NCBI RefSeq assembly: GCF_947241705.1
Contig: NC_079263.1
Coordinates: 310,001 to 374,000 of the forward strand
DNA from: Saccharomyces mikatae IFO 1815
Taxonomy: Eukaryota > Ascomycota > Saccharomycetes > Saccharomycetales > Saccharomycetaceae
DNA: 64,000 nucleotides
Reading direction: 5' to 3'
Below the pieces are notes generated by a model. That model was not told where the DNA came from. It ran no database searches and saw nothing but the letters and a program-made list of their open reading frames with translations. The position numbers were made by a program, and so were the translations under genes. Of this stretch, positions 20,450-33,060 are shown in pieces. The stretch's first letter is position 1. Every line of letters starts with the position of its first letter.

Positions 20450-21700
20450 TCAATCTACTAGGCGAACACCTAAATTGTTATTTAGGTCCATATCAATATC
20501 CATTTCGATGTCTGGTTCGTCTTCATTTTCGTTCTCGAATTCGGATTCGGATTCGGATTCCAAAGTGGTTTCCAGATCACAATTTGATCTACAGTTCGGA
20601 CACATGAATTGAGGATAACTCATAATGACTAGCCTTCTCACACAGTGGAAATGCCAACTATGCGCACATGGTGATATGAAAATCGCTTGGCAAGGTTTTA
20701 TTTTGTTCAGACAAATGGAGCAATCTTCTTGTTCTAAACCCGTAGTTAGTTTTTGTAAGTTTTTTATTCGACTTAGGGCTTCTTTATTAAATGCATTGGC
20801 CTTTAATTTCCAGGACTTATTTAACTCTATTTTCATCTTGACACAACGATATATCTCTTCCGTACCGCCACGAAAGTCCATACCCAATTGTATGATGTCG
20901 CCGTCATGTAAAGGATAGTCCTTAGAAGTGGTAGACGCCGAAGACAAACGTTGATGGTTCAAAAATGTTCCACTGGAAGACTTAACATCTTTTAAAAACC
21001 AATTTCCTTGGTCGTCAACTTTGAAACATCCATGAGTCCTGGATATCACTTTTGATTTGAACACTACGGGATGATATTGATCCGGGATTTTGGAAATTGC
21101 CTCCCTCACTCTTTCAGTGTATCTTCCGATGATTATTTGTGAGCCTGCACCCGCAGTTCTGATAATGGGGTCAAAGAAAAGGCCTTGGTTAGCAACAGAG
21201 GCGGAAGAAGTATCTATAAAGGGGGTCAGCCTGATGCTGAAAAGCCCGTGCTTGTCCATTCTGTGTTTCAAAGTAGGTTGGTCTATCCGTTCCGGCAGCG
21301 AGGTATTTGGTGGAAGATGTATGTCGAGCGAAAAGTCCGTCTGGTTCACTTGATTTGGAGGATATATGAAATGACGGATACTCTTTGTAGTACTCACGGC
21401 AGGGGTTGTATTCGTCTCCACAGTGGCTGCGGCTGTTGCTGCTGCTACCGCATTGCTATTGTCACTGCTGTTATTTGTCACGACTAATGAAGTAGCCGTA
21501 CGCGAAGGCAAAATACCTAATCCATTGGTGACACCATTACTATTGCTGCTATTGTTAGGCGTATCGTTAATGGTGAGAGATATGGATATTGGTAGTCTGA
21601 TAGGATTATTGAACTTAGCGTGATCCTGAGGAGCAGCGACAGCAGATGCAGCAGATACCGTTTGGTTGGGGGGCGACGAGGGGACAATATTAATAGACAT
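20450..21700 (-). CDS. DMA1: Dma1, FHA-RING ubiquitin ligase
   Basis: A 416-residue protein starting at the CAT at 21698-21700, which gives the cerevisiae length. Dma1 is an E3 that acts with paralog Dma2 in septin ring deposition and mitotic exit control. A Ser/Asn/Thr/Ala-rich N-terminus (about 1-130) leads into an FHA domain (about 180-300, core IIGRYTERV and SRTHGCF, the phosphothreonine-binding signature), then a C3H2C3-type RING (about 325-372: CSICL, CAHSWHFHC, CPNC), then an acidic tail with an ESESES repeat. The gene diverges from COX23; a TCACGTGA directly abuts its stop codon. Confidence 0.95.
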   Translation of the reverse strand: MSINIVPSSPPNQTVSAASAVAAPQDHAKFNNPIRLPISISLTINDTPNNSSNSNGVTNGLGILPSRTATSLVVTNNSSDNSNAVAAATAAATVETNTTPAVSTTKSIRHFIYPPNQVNQTDFSLDIHLPPNTSLPERIDQPTLKHRMDKHGLFSIRLTPFIDTSSASVANQGLFFDPIIRTAGAGSQIIIGRYTERVREAISKIPDQYHPVVFKSKVISRTHGCFKVDDQGNWFLKDVKSSSGTFLNHQRLSSASTTSKDYPLHDGDIIQLGMDFRGGTEEIYRCVKMKIELNKSWKLKANAFNKEALSRIKNLQKLTTGLEQEDCSICLNKIKPCQAIFISPCAHSWHFHCVRRLVIMSYPQFMCPNCRSNCDLETTLESESESEFENENEDEPDIEMDIDMDLNNNLGVRLVD

Positions 21701-22066
21701 CCAGGAATAACTACTACACACGATTTAAATGCACAGGAAATCGGCACTATAAAAAGAAAGTTCACAGCACACGAATGAGAAACGGGGCAGCGAGCAAAAA
21801 AGAGTCTGCGGTCTACAGTCGAACCATATACCGAGTACCTCTTCAAATAATATTGAATTTGTACGCTAATACTAACGCGTTTCTACTCCCATACAGGAGC
21901 CAAAGGTTACTGCTGATCCCAATGGTAGGTTTTATCAATTTTCTCATTCTCTTTGTGGGCCGTTAACAATGATATAATATGGCAAACCTGCTTAAAGAGA
22001 TTGGGAAGACCCAACCCCACAGAGGCGGCAAACTACTACACCTTCCACACTCTCCAACAGATCGCA
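21701..22066. other. DMA1-COX23 divergent promoter and COX23 leader
   Basis: About 365 bases. Toward COX23 it contains two upstream ATGs out of frame with COX23 (21969, a two-codon frame; 21979, a frame of about 34 codons overlapping the COX23 ATG) and an in-frame TTG at 22001. See the COX23 entry. Confidence 0.5.
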
Positions 22067-22456
22067 ATGACCAAGGATACTAGCGATACCACCAATATCA
22101 ACACCACGAAGATTATTGACAAAGATTCCCAACCATCTTCATCTTCAGTACCAGCGACCTCTAAAGGACCTGTCACTGACAGAACCAAAGTAAACTATGT
22201 ACCTAAGAGCGACGACCCATCGTCATTTCAATACTACCCAGACGATCCGGAGAATCCGGTCAACAAGTATAAGTTTGCTTTAAAGGCGGACAGTCAGTAC
22301 TATGACCCCTGTGAGGAGTCCTCTAAGCTTAGTTTTCAGTGCCTCGAGCGCAACGACTACGACCGCTCCAAATGTCAAGAATACTTTGACGCATACCGCG
22401 AATGCAAGAAGCAATGGCTGACCGCCAGAAGGAATAACAGGCAGCAATGGGAGTGA
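22067..22456 (+). CDS. COX23: Cox23, twin CX9C protein of the mitochondrial intermembrane space
   Basis: From the first in-frame ATG the protein has 129 residues. Cox23 is needed for cytochrome oxidase assembly and is linked to copper handling with Cox17. The diagnostic twin CX9C pairs are present: [11 protein letters not shown] and [11 protein letters not shown], near residues 78-111, the substrate fold of the Mia40 disulfide relay. The N-terminal 60 residues are Ser/Thr/Asp-rich. S. cerevisiae Cox23 is about 151 residues as I recall; counting 151 codons back from this stop lands on TTG at 22001, not ATG, and the frame is open to there. The start is therefore the uncertain part of this gene. 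Confidence 0.85.
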   Translation: MTKDTSDTTNINTTKIIDKDSQPSSSSVPATSKGPVTDRTKVNYVPKSDDPSSFQYYPDDPENPVNKYKFALKADSQYYDPCEESSKLSFQCLERNDYDRSKCQEYFDAYRECKKQWLTARRNNRQQWE

Positions 22457-22662
22457 AACGATCTTTGTCTTAGGTTTATTCAGCCCATTTCCCTTTTCTA
22501 TAGAAATGCACTTCGCGACGACAATTCACCCTAGTGCAATGTGAAAAACTAACTCGCAATGACATACAAATAAGCAAGCTAGATAGACTTGCAAGGAGTA
22601 AATAAAGAAAATTGTTGAATATATCTCTACATACTTGTACATACCGAACATAAGAAGCACTT

Positions 22663-24570
22663 ATGGCCGAAAACTCGCTCTTCAGGTTTATCGCTAGAAA
22701 CAAGGTGGCCATCCTAGCAACGGTCTCTGCGGGGACCGCTGCTGTGGGTGCTTATGTATATTACCAACAGCTCAAGCAGCAGCAGCAGCAGCATCTGAAG
22801 GGTTCAAAGGACCACCGGCGCCAGAGTGAAGCATCAACTAACCTTAAAGAAGACGAGGTGGGCTTGAAGAATAAAAGCAGCATTGCAAATGAGAATAAGA
22901 AGAAAAAGAACAAACGGAAAAGAAAGAATAGAGCGAAATCGGCGGAAGATTTCCAGTGTACTTTCCTACCCAATGGTGAACCTGATATCAGCCAGTTAAA
23001 AGGTCTGACGCTTTCTCAGAAACAGACATATGCCGTGCAATTGAAGAACAAAGGTAACCACTTCTTCACCACGAAAAATTTTACTGAGGCCATTAAGTAC
23101 TACCAGTGTGCCATTGAGTTGGATCCGAATGACCCAGTGTTCTATTCCAACATATCTGCGTGCTACATTTCTACAGGCGACTTGAACAAAGTCTTGGAGT
23201 ATACTACAAAGGCACTTGAGATAAAGCCCGATCATTCTAAAGCCCTGCTGAGACGCGCATCAGCCAACGAGTCACTGGGCAATTTTACTGATGCCATGTT
23301 TGATCTCTCTGTTTTGTCATTAAATGGCGACTTTGATGGCGCCTCCATTGAGCCTATGCTAGAAAGAAATTTGAACAAACAAGCAATGAAGGTATTAAAC
23401 GAAAATTTATCGAAGGGTGACGGCAGGGGTTCGCAACTTTTACCTTCGAATACATCTTTAACCTCTTTCTTTGGAATTTTTGACCCTGATTTGGAAATTT
23501 CTAGGGTAAACAACAGTTCACACTTTGACACTGCATATGCTCTATTGTCGGATGCCTTGCAAAAACTATATTCAGCGACGAATGAAGGTTATTTAACAGC
23601 GGATAAACTTTTTACCAGTGCCACTGACGCGTATCATTCTCTACTTGCCAGTCAGGTTGATGGTCCTTTAAAAGAAAATGCTGCTTTGGCTTTCTGCTAT
23701 ACAGGTATTTTTCATTTTTTGAAGAATAACTTGTTAGGTGCTCAAGCTCTTTTACAAGAGTCTATTAACTTGCACCCAACACCAAATTCATACATATTTT
23801 TGGCATTGACCTTGGCCGATAAGGAAAACTCTCAAGAATTTTTCAAGTATTTCCAGAAGGCTATCGATCTGGATTCTGAGTACCCACCCACTTACTACCA
23901 CCGTGGTCAAATGTATTTCATCTTACAAGATTACGTTAATGCCAAAGCAGATTTTCAAAAGGCTCAAAATTTATATCCGGAAAACATTTATCCCTATATT
24001 CAATTAGCCTGTTTGTTGTACAAGCAAGGTAAATTTACAGAATCTGAGGCTCTTTTCAATGAAACAAAGTTGAAGTTCCCCACTTTACCTGAAGTCCCTG
24101 CATTTTTCGCTGAAATCTTGACTGATAAGGGTGATTTCAGTACTGCTATCAAACAGTATGATATTGCTAAGAGGTTAGAAGAAGTACAAGAAAAAATACA
24201 CGTAGGTATTGGACCGTTGATTGGTAAGGCCACTATCCTAGCAAGACAGTCTTCTCAAGATCCGACTCAACTGGATGAAGAGAAATTTAATACAGCCATT
24301 GCGCTGTTGACTAAAGCTTGCGAATTAGACCCAAGATCCGAACAAGCCAAGATTGGCTTAGCGCAATTGAAACTTCAAATGGAAAAAATTGACGACGCCA
24401 TAGAGTTATTTCAGGATTCGGCAATTCTAGCAAGAACTATGGATGAAAAACTGCAAGCTACCACATTTGCGGAAGCTGCGAAGATACAAAAGCGTTTGAG
24501 AGCAGATCCAATCATTAGTGCAAAGATGGAAATGACACTAGCCAGTTATAGGGCCAAAGGAATGATCTAG
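22663..24570 (+). CDS. TOM71: Tom71, mitochondrial outer membrane TPR receptor
   Basis: A 635-residue paralog of Tom70 that receives Hsp70/Hsp90-bound precursors at the outer membrane. The N-terminal anchor is clear: a short matrix-free N-terminus, a membrane span at about residues 12-34 ([18 protein letters not shown]), a glutamine run (KQQQQQH) and then a very basic linker ([12 protein letters not shown]). TPR repeats follow from about residue 125 ([20 protein letters not shown]) to the C-terminus; the first three form the chaperone clamp and the rest the preprotein site. It is close to the cerevisiae length (639). It converges with ORC6, with only 49 bases between the stops. Confidence 0.95.
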   Translation: MAENSLFRFIARNKVAILATVSAGTAAVGAYVYYQQLKQQQQQHLKGSKDHRRQSEASTNLKEDEVGLKNKSSIANENKKKKNKRKRKNRAKSAEDFQCTFLPNGEPDISQLKGLTLSQKQTYAVQLKNKGNHFFTTKNFTEAIKYYQCAIELDPNDPVFYSNISACYISTGDLNKVLEYTTKALEIKPDHSKALLRRASANESLGNFTDAMFDLSVLSLNGDFDGASIEPMLERNLNKQAMKVLNENLSKGDGRGSQLLPSNTSLTSFFGIFDPDLEISRVNNSSHFDTAYALLSDALQKLYSATNEGYLTADKLFTSATDAYHSLLASQVDGPLKENAALAFCYTGIFHFLKNNLLGAQALLQESINLHPTPNSYIFLALTLADKENSQEFFKYFQKAIDLDSEYPPTYYHRGQMYFILQDYVNAKADFQKAQNLYPENIYPYIQLACLLYKQGKFTESEALFNETKLKFPTLPEVPAFFAEILTDKGDFSTAIKQYDIAKRLEEVQEKIHVGIGPLIGKATILARQSSQDPTQLDEEKFNTAIALLTKACELDPRSEQAKIGLAQLKLQMEKIDDAIELFQDSAILARTMDEKLQATTFAEAAKIQKRLRADPIISAKMEMTLASYRAKGMI

Positions 24571-24619
24571 AAGGGGTTGTAAATAGATATATGTATATAT
24601 ATAATTATACTTTAATATT

Positions 24620-25924
24620 TCATAAGGATTCTGCTAAAGCCAAATCTAACTCAATTCTTCTCTTCCAAATATTGTACTGATCGTCTGTAACTAAAATATT
24701 TGTGGTTTGGAGCATTGACCCTAATTTCCTAAAAATGATTTCGTTATACTTGATGCCATCGAAATCGTCATACCTTATCTGCAAATCTCTAAACCATTTC
24801 TCACCGACGATTAATTCTTTCACTAGTTTGACACATTCAATGACCTCATCAACTTTTGACGTCAGCATCAAACTGCACATTTTACTAATAATAAAATGAT
24901 CGATACGTGGATCCTTACGCCTTCTTTCATTGAATACAATAAATGTGCAGTTTAATACCAACCCACACACTAATTGCCATGGGCAAACCAATCTTGTTGC
25001 GTTTATATTATACTCATCCACGATTTTATATGCCACTTCTCTTGGGAGTTCGAAATCGTTGCAAAGTCTAATTATCTCTTCAGTGGTCATCTTACAATAT
25101 TTTTTTACTAACAAGGAATTTGGTATTCTACCTCTTTTCCTCAGAGTTTTTGCTGTCTTCAATTCTGATTTCGGTTTTTTGACTCTCTTGTTCTGTATGC
25201 TTTTCCTGCCCTTTCTTTCTTGTACATCTGATGTCTCTTCTTCACTTCCAGACTCACTTTCATGATTTTCATATTCATCAATATCTGTTTCACCGTTTCC
25301 AGAAATGCCCTTAGTACTATGATTTTTCAATGACACACATTTACTTCCTAATTCTTCGTCGTGAGTCTCTTCCTCCTCAAATGCTAATTTTCTTCTTGTA
25401 ACAGGTGGTGCATCGTTTGTTTGCATAGGCGGCAGCACTGGTATTATCAACGAATCATTTTTTTCACTGTGCCCAATTTTAGTTGGTGTACCAAACAATT
25501 GTCTTCTCAAATCGTTAGGGTTAGATGAGGTAAATCTGTCACCGTTCTTCACTGGACTACGCTTACTCTTTTTGGGGCTCGGAGTCCAAGCAAATTGCTT
25601 CATAGGTGAAGAATTAGATAAACTTTGTCTGAAAAGGTTCATTAAATGCTTGGCCTTTTTCGGTTCTAAAGGAATACTGTCTAAGTAATAACAAAGATCT
25701 GGCATATGTTTTTCGTTCATCTTCTGTGATGCTATGTACGCACATATATGGCATCTGGCCACCTCCTCATCCTGTTTCAGCATCACCTTATTCAGTGAAG
25801 TGTTATATAAAATCGATGTTGCATTGGTCAATTTCTTTAAATATCCACTAGACCAGTCCGGTTTTTCTACAGGATCTAGTCGAAGAATTTCCGCAACACA
25901 ATGTTGAACTTGTTGCATTGACAT
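24620..25924 (-). CDS. ORC6: Orc6, origin recognition complex subunit 6
   Basis: A 434-residue protein starting at the ATG whose complement is 25922-25924 (MSMQQVQHC). Orc6 binds Cdt1 and is required for MCM loading at origins. The N-terminal TFIIB-like fold (about 1-105) is followed by a disordered region with several CDK sites ([15 protein letters not shown]) and acidic patches, and by the conserved C-terminal cyclin-like domain (about 265-434). The cerevisiae protein has 435 residues. It diverges from SET1. Confidence 0.95.
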   Translation of the reverse strand: MSMQQVQHCVAEILRLDPVEKPDWSSGYLKKLTNATSILYNTSLNKVMLKQDEEVARCHICAYIASQKMNEKHMPDLCYYLDSIPLEPKKAKHLMNLFRQSLSNSSPMKQFAWTPSPKKSKRSPVKNGDRFTSSNPNDLRRQLFGTPTKIGHSEKNDSLIIPVLPPMQTNDAPPVTRRKLAFEEEETHDEELGSKCVSLKNHSTKGISGNGETDIDEYENHESESGSEEETSDVQERKGRKSIQNKRVKKPKSELKTAKTLRKRGRIPNSLLVKKYCKMTTEEIIRLCNDFELPREVAYKIVDEYNINATRLVCPWQLVCGLVLNCTFIVFNERRRKDPRIDHFIISKMCSLMLTSKVDEVIECVKLVKELIVGEKWFRDLQIRYDDFDGIKYNEIIFRKLGSMLQTTNILVTDDQYNIWKRRIELDLALAESL

Positions 25925-26339
25925 GCTGCTACTTGTTGATGTCAATTTGATGCGCTTTCATTGCTATTAGTATGACTTTTTTTGCCTTTTTAGATTTTAT
26001 TTTTTTTTTTAATCTCGGTTTACTGCTTAACGTAAACAACGGTAAAGAATGAAGAAATACACAGTTTTATCACAAAGAGTAGGTTTTTCGCTAAAGAGAA
26101 ACGTGAGAAGTCTATACAACAACCTTTTGTAATCCGAACACTCCCAAATATAAATTTTTATAGCCACTCGCATACTTTTATTATTCTGTCCTTCGTGCTG
26201 TTTCCACGTTATATTATTAAAAAGCTTCTTCTCATCGACTTCCTGTTCGCAGTCCTCTTCAACTTACAATAGAGCAGCCGCTAGCATAGAAGAGATCTCT
26301 TATTCGTGGATTCTTACAAGAGGAGTCTAAGTTTATAGA
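25925..26339. other. ORC6-SET1 divergent promoter
   Basis: About 415 bases between divergent genes. A T-run at about 25999-26010 could keep nucleosomes off. No clear factor site and no RNA gene seen. Confidence 0.55.
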
Positions 26340-29300
26340 ATGTCAGGTTACTATAGGAGAACACATCCATCTTCTGGTTCGTACAGACATTCACAGGAAA
26401 AACCTCAATATTCGCGTTCTGGTCAGTATCAGTACCCAACCGAACATTCTTACCAGCAATATCCTAGTCAATACAGTCAACGTCGACGCTATAACCACAG
26501 TGACGTTTCAAGGCGACGCTATAATGATGAACATTCACATAGTCCAACTAATGGCAGTTCGCGACATTCGTATTATGCTACTGAGAGCAGCGAAAGTGGC
26601 GCATACGTAAATAGTAACTCTGATATTGATAACCGGAGGGGGTTGTCCCAATCACGCTATTCAAATAACAATTCTCATATTGCACCATCTTCTACGAGCG
26701 AACGTCTTCGCACAGATTCTGCTTTGCTTCTGCAACAAAGACCACCTCCAGTTCTAAGGTACAACACAGATGTTTTGAAATCTAAATTTCATTATTTCGA
26801 CCCCACAAAAGGCGAGTTCTTTAATAAAGACAAAATGTTTTCTTGGAAGGCTGCAGACAAAGAGTTTTCTGAAACAGGTTATTATGTAGTCAAAGAGTTA
26901 CAAGATGGGCAATATAAATTTAAAGTAAAACATAGGCATCCAGAAATTAAAGCACTCGACCCTCGTAATGAAGACGGTATTCTAACTAATGGAAAAGTAG
27001 CGAGTCACAGAAAATGCAGGAAATCTCTAGTCCTACTACCTCGCATATCTTATGATAGGTACTCTTTAGGGCCTCCTCCTCCATGTGAAATAGTTGTTTA
27101 TCCAGCACAAGATTCAACAACAACTAGTATTCAAGATATATCGATTAAAAACTATTTCAAAAAGTATGGAGAAATATCTCATTTTGAAGCTTTTAATGAC
27201 CCTACTAGTGCTTTACCTTTGCATGTTTATCTTATAAAATATACTAGTTCTGATGGATCAATTAATGAGGCCGCCAAATCAGCTTTTAATGCTGTTAGGA
27301 AGCATGAATTATCAGGTTGCTTTATCATGGGCTTTAGATTTGAGGTGATTTTGAATAAGCATTCTATTTTGAATGATATCATCTCTAAGTTTGTTGAAAT
27401 AAATGTTAAAAATTTACAAAAATTGCAAGAAAGTATGAAAAAAGCCAAAGACAAAGAAGCGGAAAAGGGAAAAGTAAAGGAAGCACAAGGTAAAGACATT
27501 AGTTTGCCCAAAGAACCTAAGGTGGATACCTTATCGCATTCTTCAGGACATGAAAAAAGAATTCCATATGATCTTTTGGGTGTAGTTAATAACAGGCCCG
27601 TTTTACATGTCTCCAAGATATTTGTTGCCAAACATAGATTTCGTATCGAGGACTTCAAATTCAAATTAAGAGGTTACAGATGTGCGAGATTTATTGATCA
27701 TACAACCGGTATTTATATTGTTTTCGACGATATTGCGCATGCACAGACGTGTTCGAATGCAGAGTCGGGAAAGCTAACGATAATGTCTCGAAGTAGAAGG
27801 ATTCCAATTTTAATAAAATTTCATCTGATTCTGCCTAGGTTCCAAAACAGAACTAGATTCAACAAATCCGGTTCATTACCAATTTCTGCACATGCACCTA
27901 TAAAATACGAGTCCCGAGAAGAGTTTATTGGAGCTACAGCAAAACAAATACTGAAAGATTTAGAAAAAGCCTTGCATGTTGACATTAAGAAGAGATTGAT
28001 AGGTCCCACAGTATTTGACACTTTGGACCATGCAAATTTTCCTGAATTATTGGCTAGAAGAGAAATAAACGAGAAAAAGAAAAAACAGGAGATAGCCTCC
28101 AAAATTGCAGAAGATGAATTAAAACGTAAAGAGGAAGTTAAAAGGGATTTTGATTTGTTTGGCTTGTATGGTGGCTATGCAAAGTCCAATAAAAGAAATT
28201 TGAAGAGGCGCAATTCGCTTACAATGGATCATAATTTGAAAAGGAAGAAGTTATCCAAGGGGATCAAACCAATGGCACATTTCTTGAATGAGGAAACCGA
28301 TTCCAAGGAAAGCACTCCACTTAACGATAGCGGAATTTCTCGAGTATCAAAAGTGGAAGACGAAGAGGATGAAAATATGACATCTTCTTCTTCCTCTGAA
28401 GAAGAAGAAGAAGAAGTTACAGATAAGAAATTCAAAAGTGAGTCCGAGCCAACGACCCCTGAATCGGATCACCTTCAGGCTGTTAAATCATTGGTTTCTG
28501 ATCAGAATGAATCGGCTGACCTATTGGATACTCCTTTGATGTATAAACCGACTGCCACTGAAATTCCTGAGCCTGTCTATCCACCTGAGGAATACGATTT
28601 GAAGTACAGTCAAGCTTTATCACCCTTGGACTTGCAAAATGCTATTAAAGATGAAGAAGATATACACATATTAAAGCAGTTGCTGAGCTCATATACTCCT
28701 ACCGTTATCTCAAACACTGGTGCAATTTTGGAATATAAAACTTGGAAATCTCGCCGACAAGCACTTGAGGAACAAAAGGCTTCCGATTGGCAAATTGAAC
28801 ATAACGGGACTTCATTTGACAGTGAACTACAGCCAACTTGTTCTTTTAAGGCTGAAGGATTTAGAAAAATTGCGGATAAATTGAAGGTTAATTACTTGCC
28901 TCATCGTCGCAGGATTCACCAGCCATTAAATACTGTTAACATTCACAATGAAAAGAATGAATACACACCAGACCTTTCTCAGAGAGAAGAATCTTCCAAC
29001 AAAGAACCTTCAGATTCAATTCCTCAGGAAGTTTCATCCTCAAGAGACAATAGGGCATCGAATAGGAGATTTCAGCAAGATATAGAGGCCCAGAAGGCTG
29101 CAATTGGTACAGAATCTGAGCTGCTATCGCTAAACCAATTAAATAAAAGAAAAAAGCCAGTCATGTTTGCTCGTTCCGCCATTCATAATTGGGGTTTATA
29201 TGCATTAGACTCTATTGCAGCAAAAGAAATGATTATTGAGTACGTCGGTGAAAGAATCAGACAACCGGTTGCAGAAATGAGAGAAAGGAGGTATCTGAAG

Positions 29301-29585
29301 AATGGAATTGGTTCAAGTTATCTTTTTAGGGTTGACGAGAACACAGTTATTGATGCCACCAAGAAAGGTGGTATTGCCAGGTTTATTAACCATTGTTGTG
29401 ATCCAAACTGTACGGCGAAGATTATAAAGGTTGGTGGAAGAAGGAGAATTGTTATTTATGCACTACGTGATATAGGTGCGAGTGAGGAATTGACATATGA
29501 TTATAAATTTGAAAGAGAGAAAGATGATGAGGAAAGGCTTCCTTGTTTATGTGGCGCTCCTAACTGTAAAGGTTTCTTAAACTGA
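26340..29585 (+). CDS. SET1: Set1, histone H3K4 methyltransferase (COMPASS)
   Basis: A 1081-residue catalytic subunit of COMPASS, which mono-, di- and trimethylates H3 Lys4. The N-terminus (1-150) is Ser/Tyr/Arg-rich. RRM-like folds lie at about 230-345 and 410-500. An acidic low-complexity stretch (EEEEEE, about 690-705) precedes the n-SET region (about 760-940) that binds other COMPASS subunits. The SET domain fills the last 140 residues with [11 protein letters not shown] and ELTYDYKF, and the post-SET zinc motif CLCGAPNC closes the protein. Length matches cerevisiae (1080). All catalytic motifs look intact. Confidence 0.96.
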   Translation: MSGYYRRTHPSSGSYRHSQEKPQYSRSGQYQYPTEHSYQQYPSQYSQRRRYNHSDVSRRRYNDEHSHSPTNGSSRHSYYATESSESGAYVNSNSDIDNRRGLSQSRYSNNNSHIAPSSTSERLRTDSALLLQQRPPPVLRYNTDVLKSKFHYFDPTKGEFFNKDKMFSWKAADKEFSETGYYVVKELQDGQYKFKVKHRHPEIKALDPRNEDGILTNGKVASHRKCRKSLVLLPRISYDRYSLGPPPPCEIVVYPAQDSTTTSIQDISIKNYFKKYGEISHFEAFNDPTSALPLHVYLIKYTSSDGSINEAAKSAFNAVRKHELSGCFIMGFRFEVILNKHSILNDIISKFVEINVKNLQKLQESMKKAKDKEAEKGKVKEAQGKDISLPKEPKVDTLSHSSGHEKRIPYDLLGVVNNRPVLHVSKIFVAKHRFRIEDFKFKLRGYRCARFIDHTTGIYIVFDDIAHAQTCSNAESGKLTIMSRSRRIPILIKFHLILPRFQNRTRFNKSGSLPISAHAPIKYESREEFIGATAKQILKDLEKALHVDIKKRLIGPTVFDTLDHANFPELLARREINEKKKKQEIASKIAEDELKRKEEVKRDFDLFGLYGGYAKSNKRNLKRRNSLTMDHNLKRKKLSKGIKPMAHFLNEETDSKESTPLNDSGISRVSKVEDEEDENMTSSSSSEEEEEEVTDKKFKSESEPTTPESDHLQAVKSLVSDQNESADLLDTPLMYKPTATEIPEPVYPPEEYDLKYSQALSPLDLQNAIKDEEDIHILKQLLSSYTPTVISNTGAILEYKTWKSRRQALEEQKASDWQIEHNGTSFDSELQPTCSFKAEGFRKIADKLKVNYLPHRRRIHQPLNTVNIHNEKNEYTPDLSQREESSNKEPSDSIPQEVSSSRDNRASNRRFQQDIEAQKAAIGTESELLSLNQLNKRKKPVMFARSAIHNWGLYALDSIAAKEMIIEYVGERIRQPVAEMRERRYLKNGIGSSYLFRVDENTVIDATKKGGIARFINHCCDPNCTAKIIKVGGRRRIVIYALRDIGASEELTYDYKFEREKDDEERLPCLCGAPNCKGFLN

Positions 29586-29870
29586 GATCGATACCTTTAT
29601 ATGTTCCAAAACTTTTAAAGCTAGCATTTCCTTACTTTTCAAAGGGGAAAATAATTAGTGAATTGTATATATTTTATAAGTAATCTAGATCATTACTTGA
29701 CGATCAGTGCTTTTGTTAACGTTGTTTTTTAAAAATTTTGCGAAATGCATATTTTGTAGAGCATACAGAGATTTCGCGATGAGTTTACTTATAAAGAAAT
29801 GCTTAAAAAGATCACTGCTAAATAATTGGATGATACAGAATATATGCGCAAGGAGAGGTAGAGGCCACCG

Positions 29871-32750
29871 ATGAAGCCTATCTTCAGAGTACCGAAAACA
29901 TTTTTGTTCATCTCTAGAGTATCTTTAAGACACTATAGTGCTGAGAATGCTCGACCAGAAATCTCAAAACTTAGAATTAGTTTTGACAAAGTTCCCGAAT
30001 CAGATTGCGAAAGTACTGATGGCTCGTATTCAAGTAATGCAGATAATAGCCTTTTTCCACAACAGGAGAGAAATGTATCAACTACTAAGCACTTAAAAGC
30101 TTCTCTGCCTCCATCATTGCAATACGTGCGTGACTTGATGGATTTGTATAAAGATCATGTGGTTTTAACGCAAATGGGATCGTTCTATGAACTCTATTTT
30201 GAGCAAGCGATTAAGTATGCTCCTGAGTTGAATATATCACTTACCAATCGAGCTTACAGTCATGGCAGAGTTCCATTTGCTGGATTCCCTGTAAATCAAT
30301 TAAGTAGACACTTAAAAATGCTCGTTAATAACTGTGGATACAGTGTAACTATTGCAGAGCAATTCAAAAAGAAGGATGTAGCAGATAATGAAGTTAATAA
30401 GTTTTATAGAAGAGTGACTAGGATTGTCACACCCGGTACTTTTATTGATGAAGCATTTGAAAATCTGAGAGAGAATACGTACCTACTGAACATTGAATTT
30501 CCTGAAAATTGCATGAGCCAAGTGGCAGATGTGAGTCTGAAAGTGGGTATATGTTGGTGCGATGTGAGTACTGGAGAAATATTCGTTCAACAGGTATACC
30601 TTAAAGACTTGGTTTCTGCCATAACAAGAATTCAACCTAAGGAGATTCTATTAGATGAAAGATTACTAGAGTTTCATATCGAATCAGGGGCCTGGTACCC
30701 AGAACTCGTTGAGCTTAAAAAATTTTTTATAAAGTACCAAAAAATGCCCAGTCAACACCGCACTATTGAGTCGTTTTATGGGCTGTTTAATTTGGGTGGA
30801 AAAGAAACAACAGATAGGCAACTGAGAATCCAATTTCAAACTTTCACTCAGAAAGAGCTGGCTGCCCTAAGAAACACGTTAATATACGTTAGTGAGCATC
30901 TGCCAGATTTCTCCATCAATTTTCAGATTCCTCAGAGACAGTTAGCTACCGCAATTATGCAAATTGATTCAAGAACTAGCACGGCACTTGAACTGCATTC
31001 TACTGTGAGGGACAACAATAAAAAAGGCTCTTTGTTATCATCTATTAGGAGGACAGTAACGCCTTCTGGAACGAGGCTTCTATCTCAATGGTTAAGTGGG
31101 CCTTCCCTCGATCTGAAAGAAATCAAAAGACGCCAGAAAATTGTAACATTTTTTAAAGACAATATTGATATTACTGAGGGACTACGCTTAATGTTGAGAA
31201 AAGTAAATGATCTATCTCGTATACTGCAGAAATTTAGTTTTGGAAGAGGTGAGGCACTGGAATTGGTTCAAATGGCGCACTCACTGCAGGTTTCAAGACA
31301 AATAAGAGAATTTTTACTGAATAACACTTCATTGATGAAGCCCACATTGAAGAGCCAAATTACACAGCTGACAGAACCTCTAGGCTTTGAGAAAAACTTG
31401 ATTGATGATATCTTGAAGTTTTTAAATGAGGAGGAGCTAGTGAAATCACAAGATTCCAAACAGAGTGGGAATACGAATATAATGCTTGAGATAGAAATAA
31501 AAGACAGAAAAGTAAAAGAAAAAGATGAAGTGTATCAATTGACCAATTTTATTGTTAATCCTTCATTCAATAGCAAACTCAGGAAACTGCATGAAGCATA
31601 CCAGAAAGTTTGGAGCAAAAAAAAAGAATTCAATGCTTCACTAAAAGACCTGTTTGTTGGTGAACTAGGTGCTAAAACTCTCGTTTTGAAAGAAAGACAA
31701 AATGGTGAGTACGCGCTTCATGTGACAGGAACAGCCACTAATTTAAAGAGAATTGATGAGTCGATTACTAAAAGGACTGAATACTACGGAAGCTGTTTCC
31801 ATATTTTGCAAAAATCTAACCAAACACGATGGCTGAGTCACAAAATTTGGACAGATCTGGGGCATGAGTTAGAATTATTAATTCTAAAGATTAGGAACGA
31901 AGAGACCAACATTATTGACCTCTTCAAAAGAAAATTCATTGATAGAAGTAACGAAGTTAGACAAGTTGCAACTACATTGGGTTACCTTGACACCTTATCA
32001 TCGTTTGCAGTTCTAGCTAATGAGAAAAATTTAGTCTGCCCTAAGGTGGATGAGAGCGACAAACTAGAAGTGGTGAATGGGAGACACCTGATGGTCGAAG
32101 AGGGCCTTTCCGCACGTTCTTTGGAGACATTCACAGCCAATAACTGCGAATTAGCAAAAGACAATTTATGGGTAATCACTGGACCAAATATGGGTGGTAA
32201 ATCTACATTCTTGAGGCAGAATGCAATTATAGTAATTTTGGCACAAATTGGATGTTTTGTTCCATGCAGAAAGGCGCGTGTTGGTATTGTAGATAAGCTC
32301 TTTAGCAGAGTTGGTTCAGCAGATGATCTATACAATGAGATGAGTACGTTCATGGTTGAGATGATAGAAACATCGTTTATTCTGCAAGGGGCTACGAAAC
32401 GATCTTTGGCTATTCTTGATGAGATTGGACGTGGCACTAGTGGCAAAGAAGGCATTAGCATCGCATATGCAACATTAAAGTATTTGATAGAAAATAACCA
32501 ATGTAGAACGCTCTTTGCTACACATTTTGGCCAAGAATTGAAGCAAATCATCGATAACAAATGTGCGAAGGGTATGCGTGAAAAGATAAAGTTTTACCAA
32601 AGTGGAATCACAGATTTGGGTGGCAACAATTTCTGTTACAACCATAAGTTGAAACCAGGTATTTGCATGAAATCTGATGCCATTAGAGTGGCAGAATTGG
32701 CAGGATTTCCAATGGAAGCATTACAAGAAGCTCGAGAAATACTAGGCTAA
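29871..32750 (+). CDS. MSH1: Msh1, mitochondrial MutS homolog
   Basis: A 959-residue MutS protein that protects mitochondrial DNA. The N-terminus ([25 protein letters not shown]) is basic, lacks acidic residues for 24 positions and reads as a mitochondrial presequence. The mismatch-binding domain carries the Phe-x-Glu-type motif region [11 protein letters not shown]. The ATPase has Walker [10 protein letters not shown] at about residue 772-780, Walker [13 protein letters not shown] and the ATHFGQEL histidine loop. Length equals the cerevisiae protein. No break seen. Confidence 0.95.
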   Translation: MKPIFRVPKTFLFISRVSLRHYSAENARPEISKLRISFDKVPESDCESTDGSYSSNADNSLFPQQERNVSTTKHLKASLPPSLQYVRDLMDLYKDHVVLTQMGSFYELYFEQAIKYAPELNISLTNRAYSHGRVPFAGFPVNQLSRHLKMLVNNCGYSVTIAEQFKKKDVADNEVNKFYRRVTRIVTPGTFIDEAFENLRENTYLLNIEFPENCMSQVADVSLKVGICWCDVSTGEIFVQQVYLKDLVSAITRIQPKEILLDERLLEFHIESGAWYPELVELKKFFIKYQKMPSQHRTIESFYGLFNLGGKETTDRQLRIQFQTFTQKELAALRNTLIYVSEHLPDFSINFQIPQRQLATAIMQIDSRTSTALELHSTVRDNNKKGSLLSSIRRTVTPSGTRLLSQWLSGPSLDLKEIKRRQKIVTFFKDNIDITEGLRLMLRKVNDLSRILQKFSFGRGEALELVQMAHSLQVSRQIREFLLNNTSLMKPTLKSQITQLTEPLGFEKNLIDDILKFLNEEELVKSQDSKQSGNTNIMLEIEIKDRKVKEKDEVYQLTNFIVNPSFNSKLRKLHEAYQKVWSKKKEFNASLKDLFVGELGAKTLVLKERQNGEYALHVTGTATNLKRIDESITKRTEYYGSCFHILQKSNQTRWLSHKIWTDLGHELELLILKIRNEETNIIDLFKRKFIDRSNEVRQVATTLGYLDTLSSFAVLANEKNLVCPKVDESDKLEVVNGRHLMVEEGLSARSLETFTANNCELAKDNLWVITGPNMGGKSTFLRQNAIIVILAQIGCFVPCRKARVGIVDKLFSRVGSADDLYNEMSTFMVEMIETSFILQGATKRSLAILDEIGRGTSGKEGISIAYATLKYLIENNQCRTLFATHFGQELKQIIDNKCAKGMREKIKFYQSGITDLGGNNFCYNHKLKPGICMKSDAIRVAELAGFPMEALQEAREILG

Positions 32751-33060
32751 CTACTGAATATAATTTCTTGTATATAATATGAAATCTAATATAAGAAGCT
32801 GTAAAGTCAATTTCCTTACTCTCTTTTAGGGGAATAATTATAAAGGCATTCGAGGTCCAGCAAAAACGTTAGCTGTGCAAATTTCCGTAGTTTGTCGCGC
32901 GAATGACATTAACGGAAGCAAAAGAAAGATCGAACCTTGTAGTAAATAAGAATGTATATTCTAATGCAAAACAAAAAAAGTCACATTGAATCAAGCCTGT
33001 ACATACCGCTCATTTCCAAGCTTGTGACCCCAAGAATAAATTTCTTTTCTCTTTTTTTCC
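32751..33060. other. MSH1-LSM12 intergenic region
   Basis: About 310 bases with the MSH1 3' end (TATATAATATG near 32772) and the LSM12 promoter. The pyrimidine-rich stretch just before the LSM12 ATG is typical of a transcription start area. Nothing else seen. Confidence 0.5.

Noticed and set aside
25925-25945. Seven-codon extension of ORC6
   Set aside because: It begins with TTG. The ATG at 25924 gives the known N-terminus.
31982-32560. 192-codon minus-strand frame
   Set aside because: It lies fully inside the conserved ATPase part of MSH1 and is a shadow frame.
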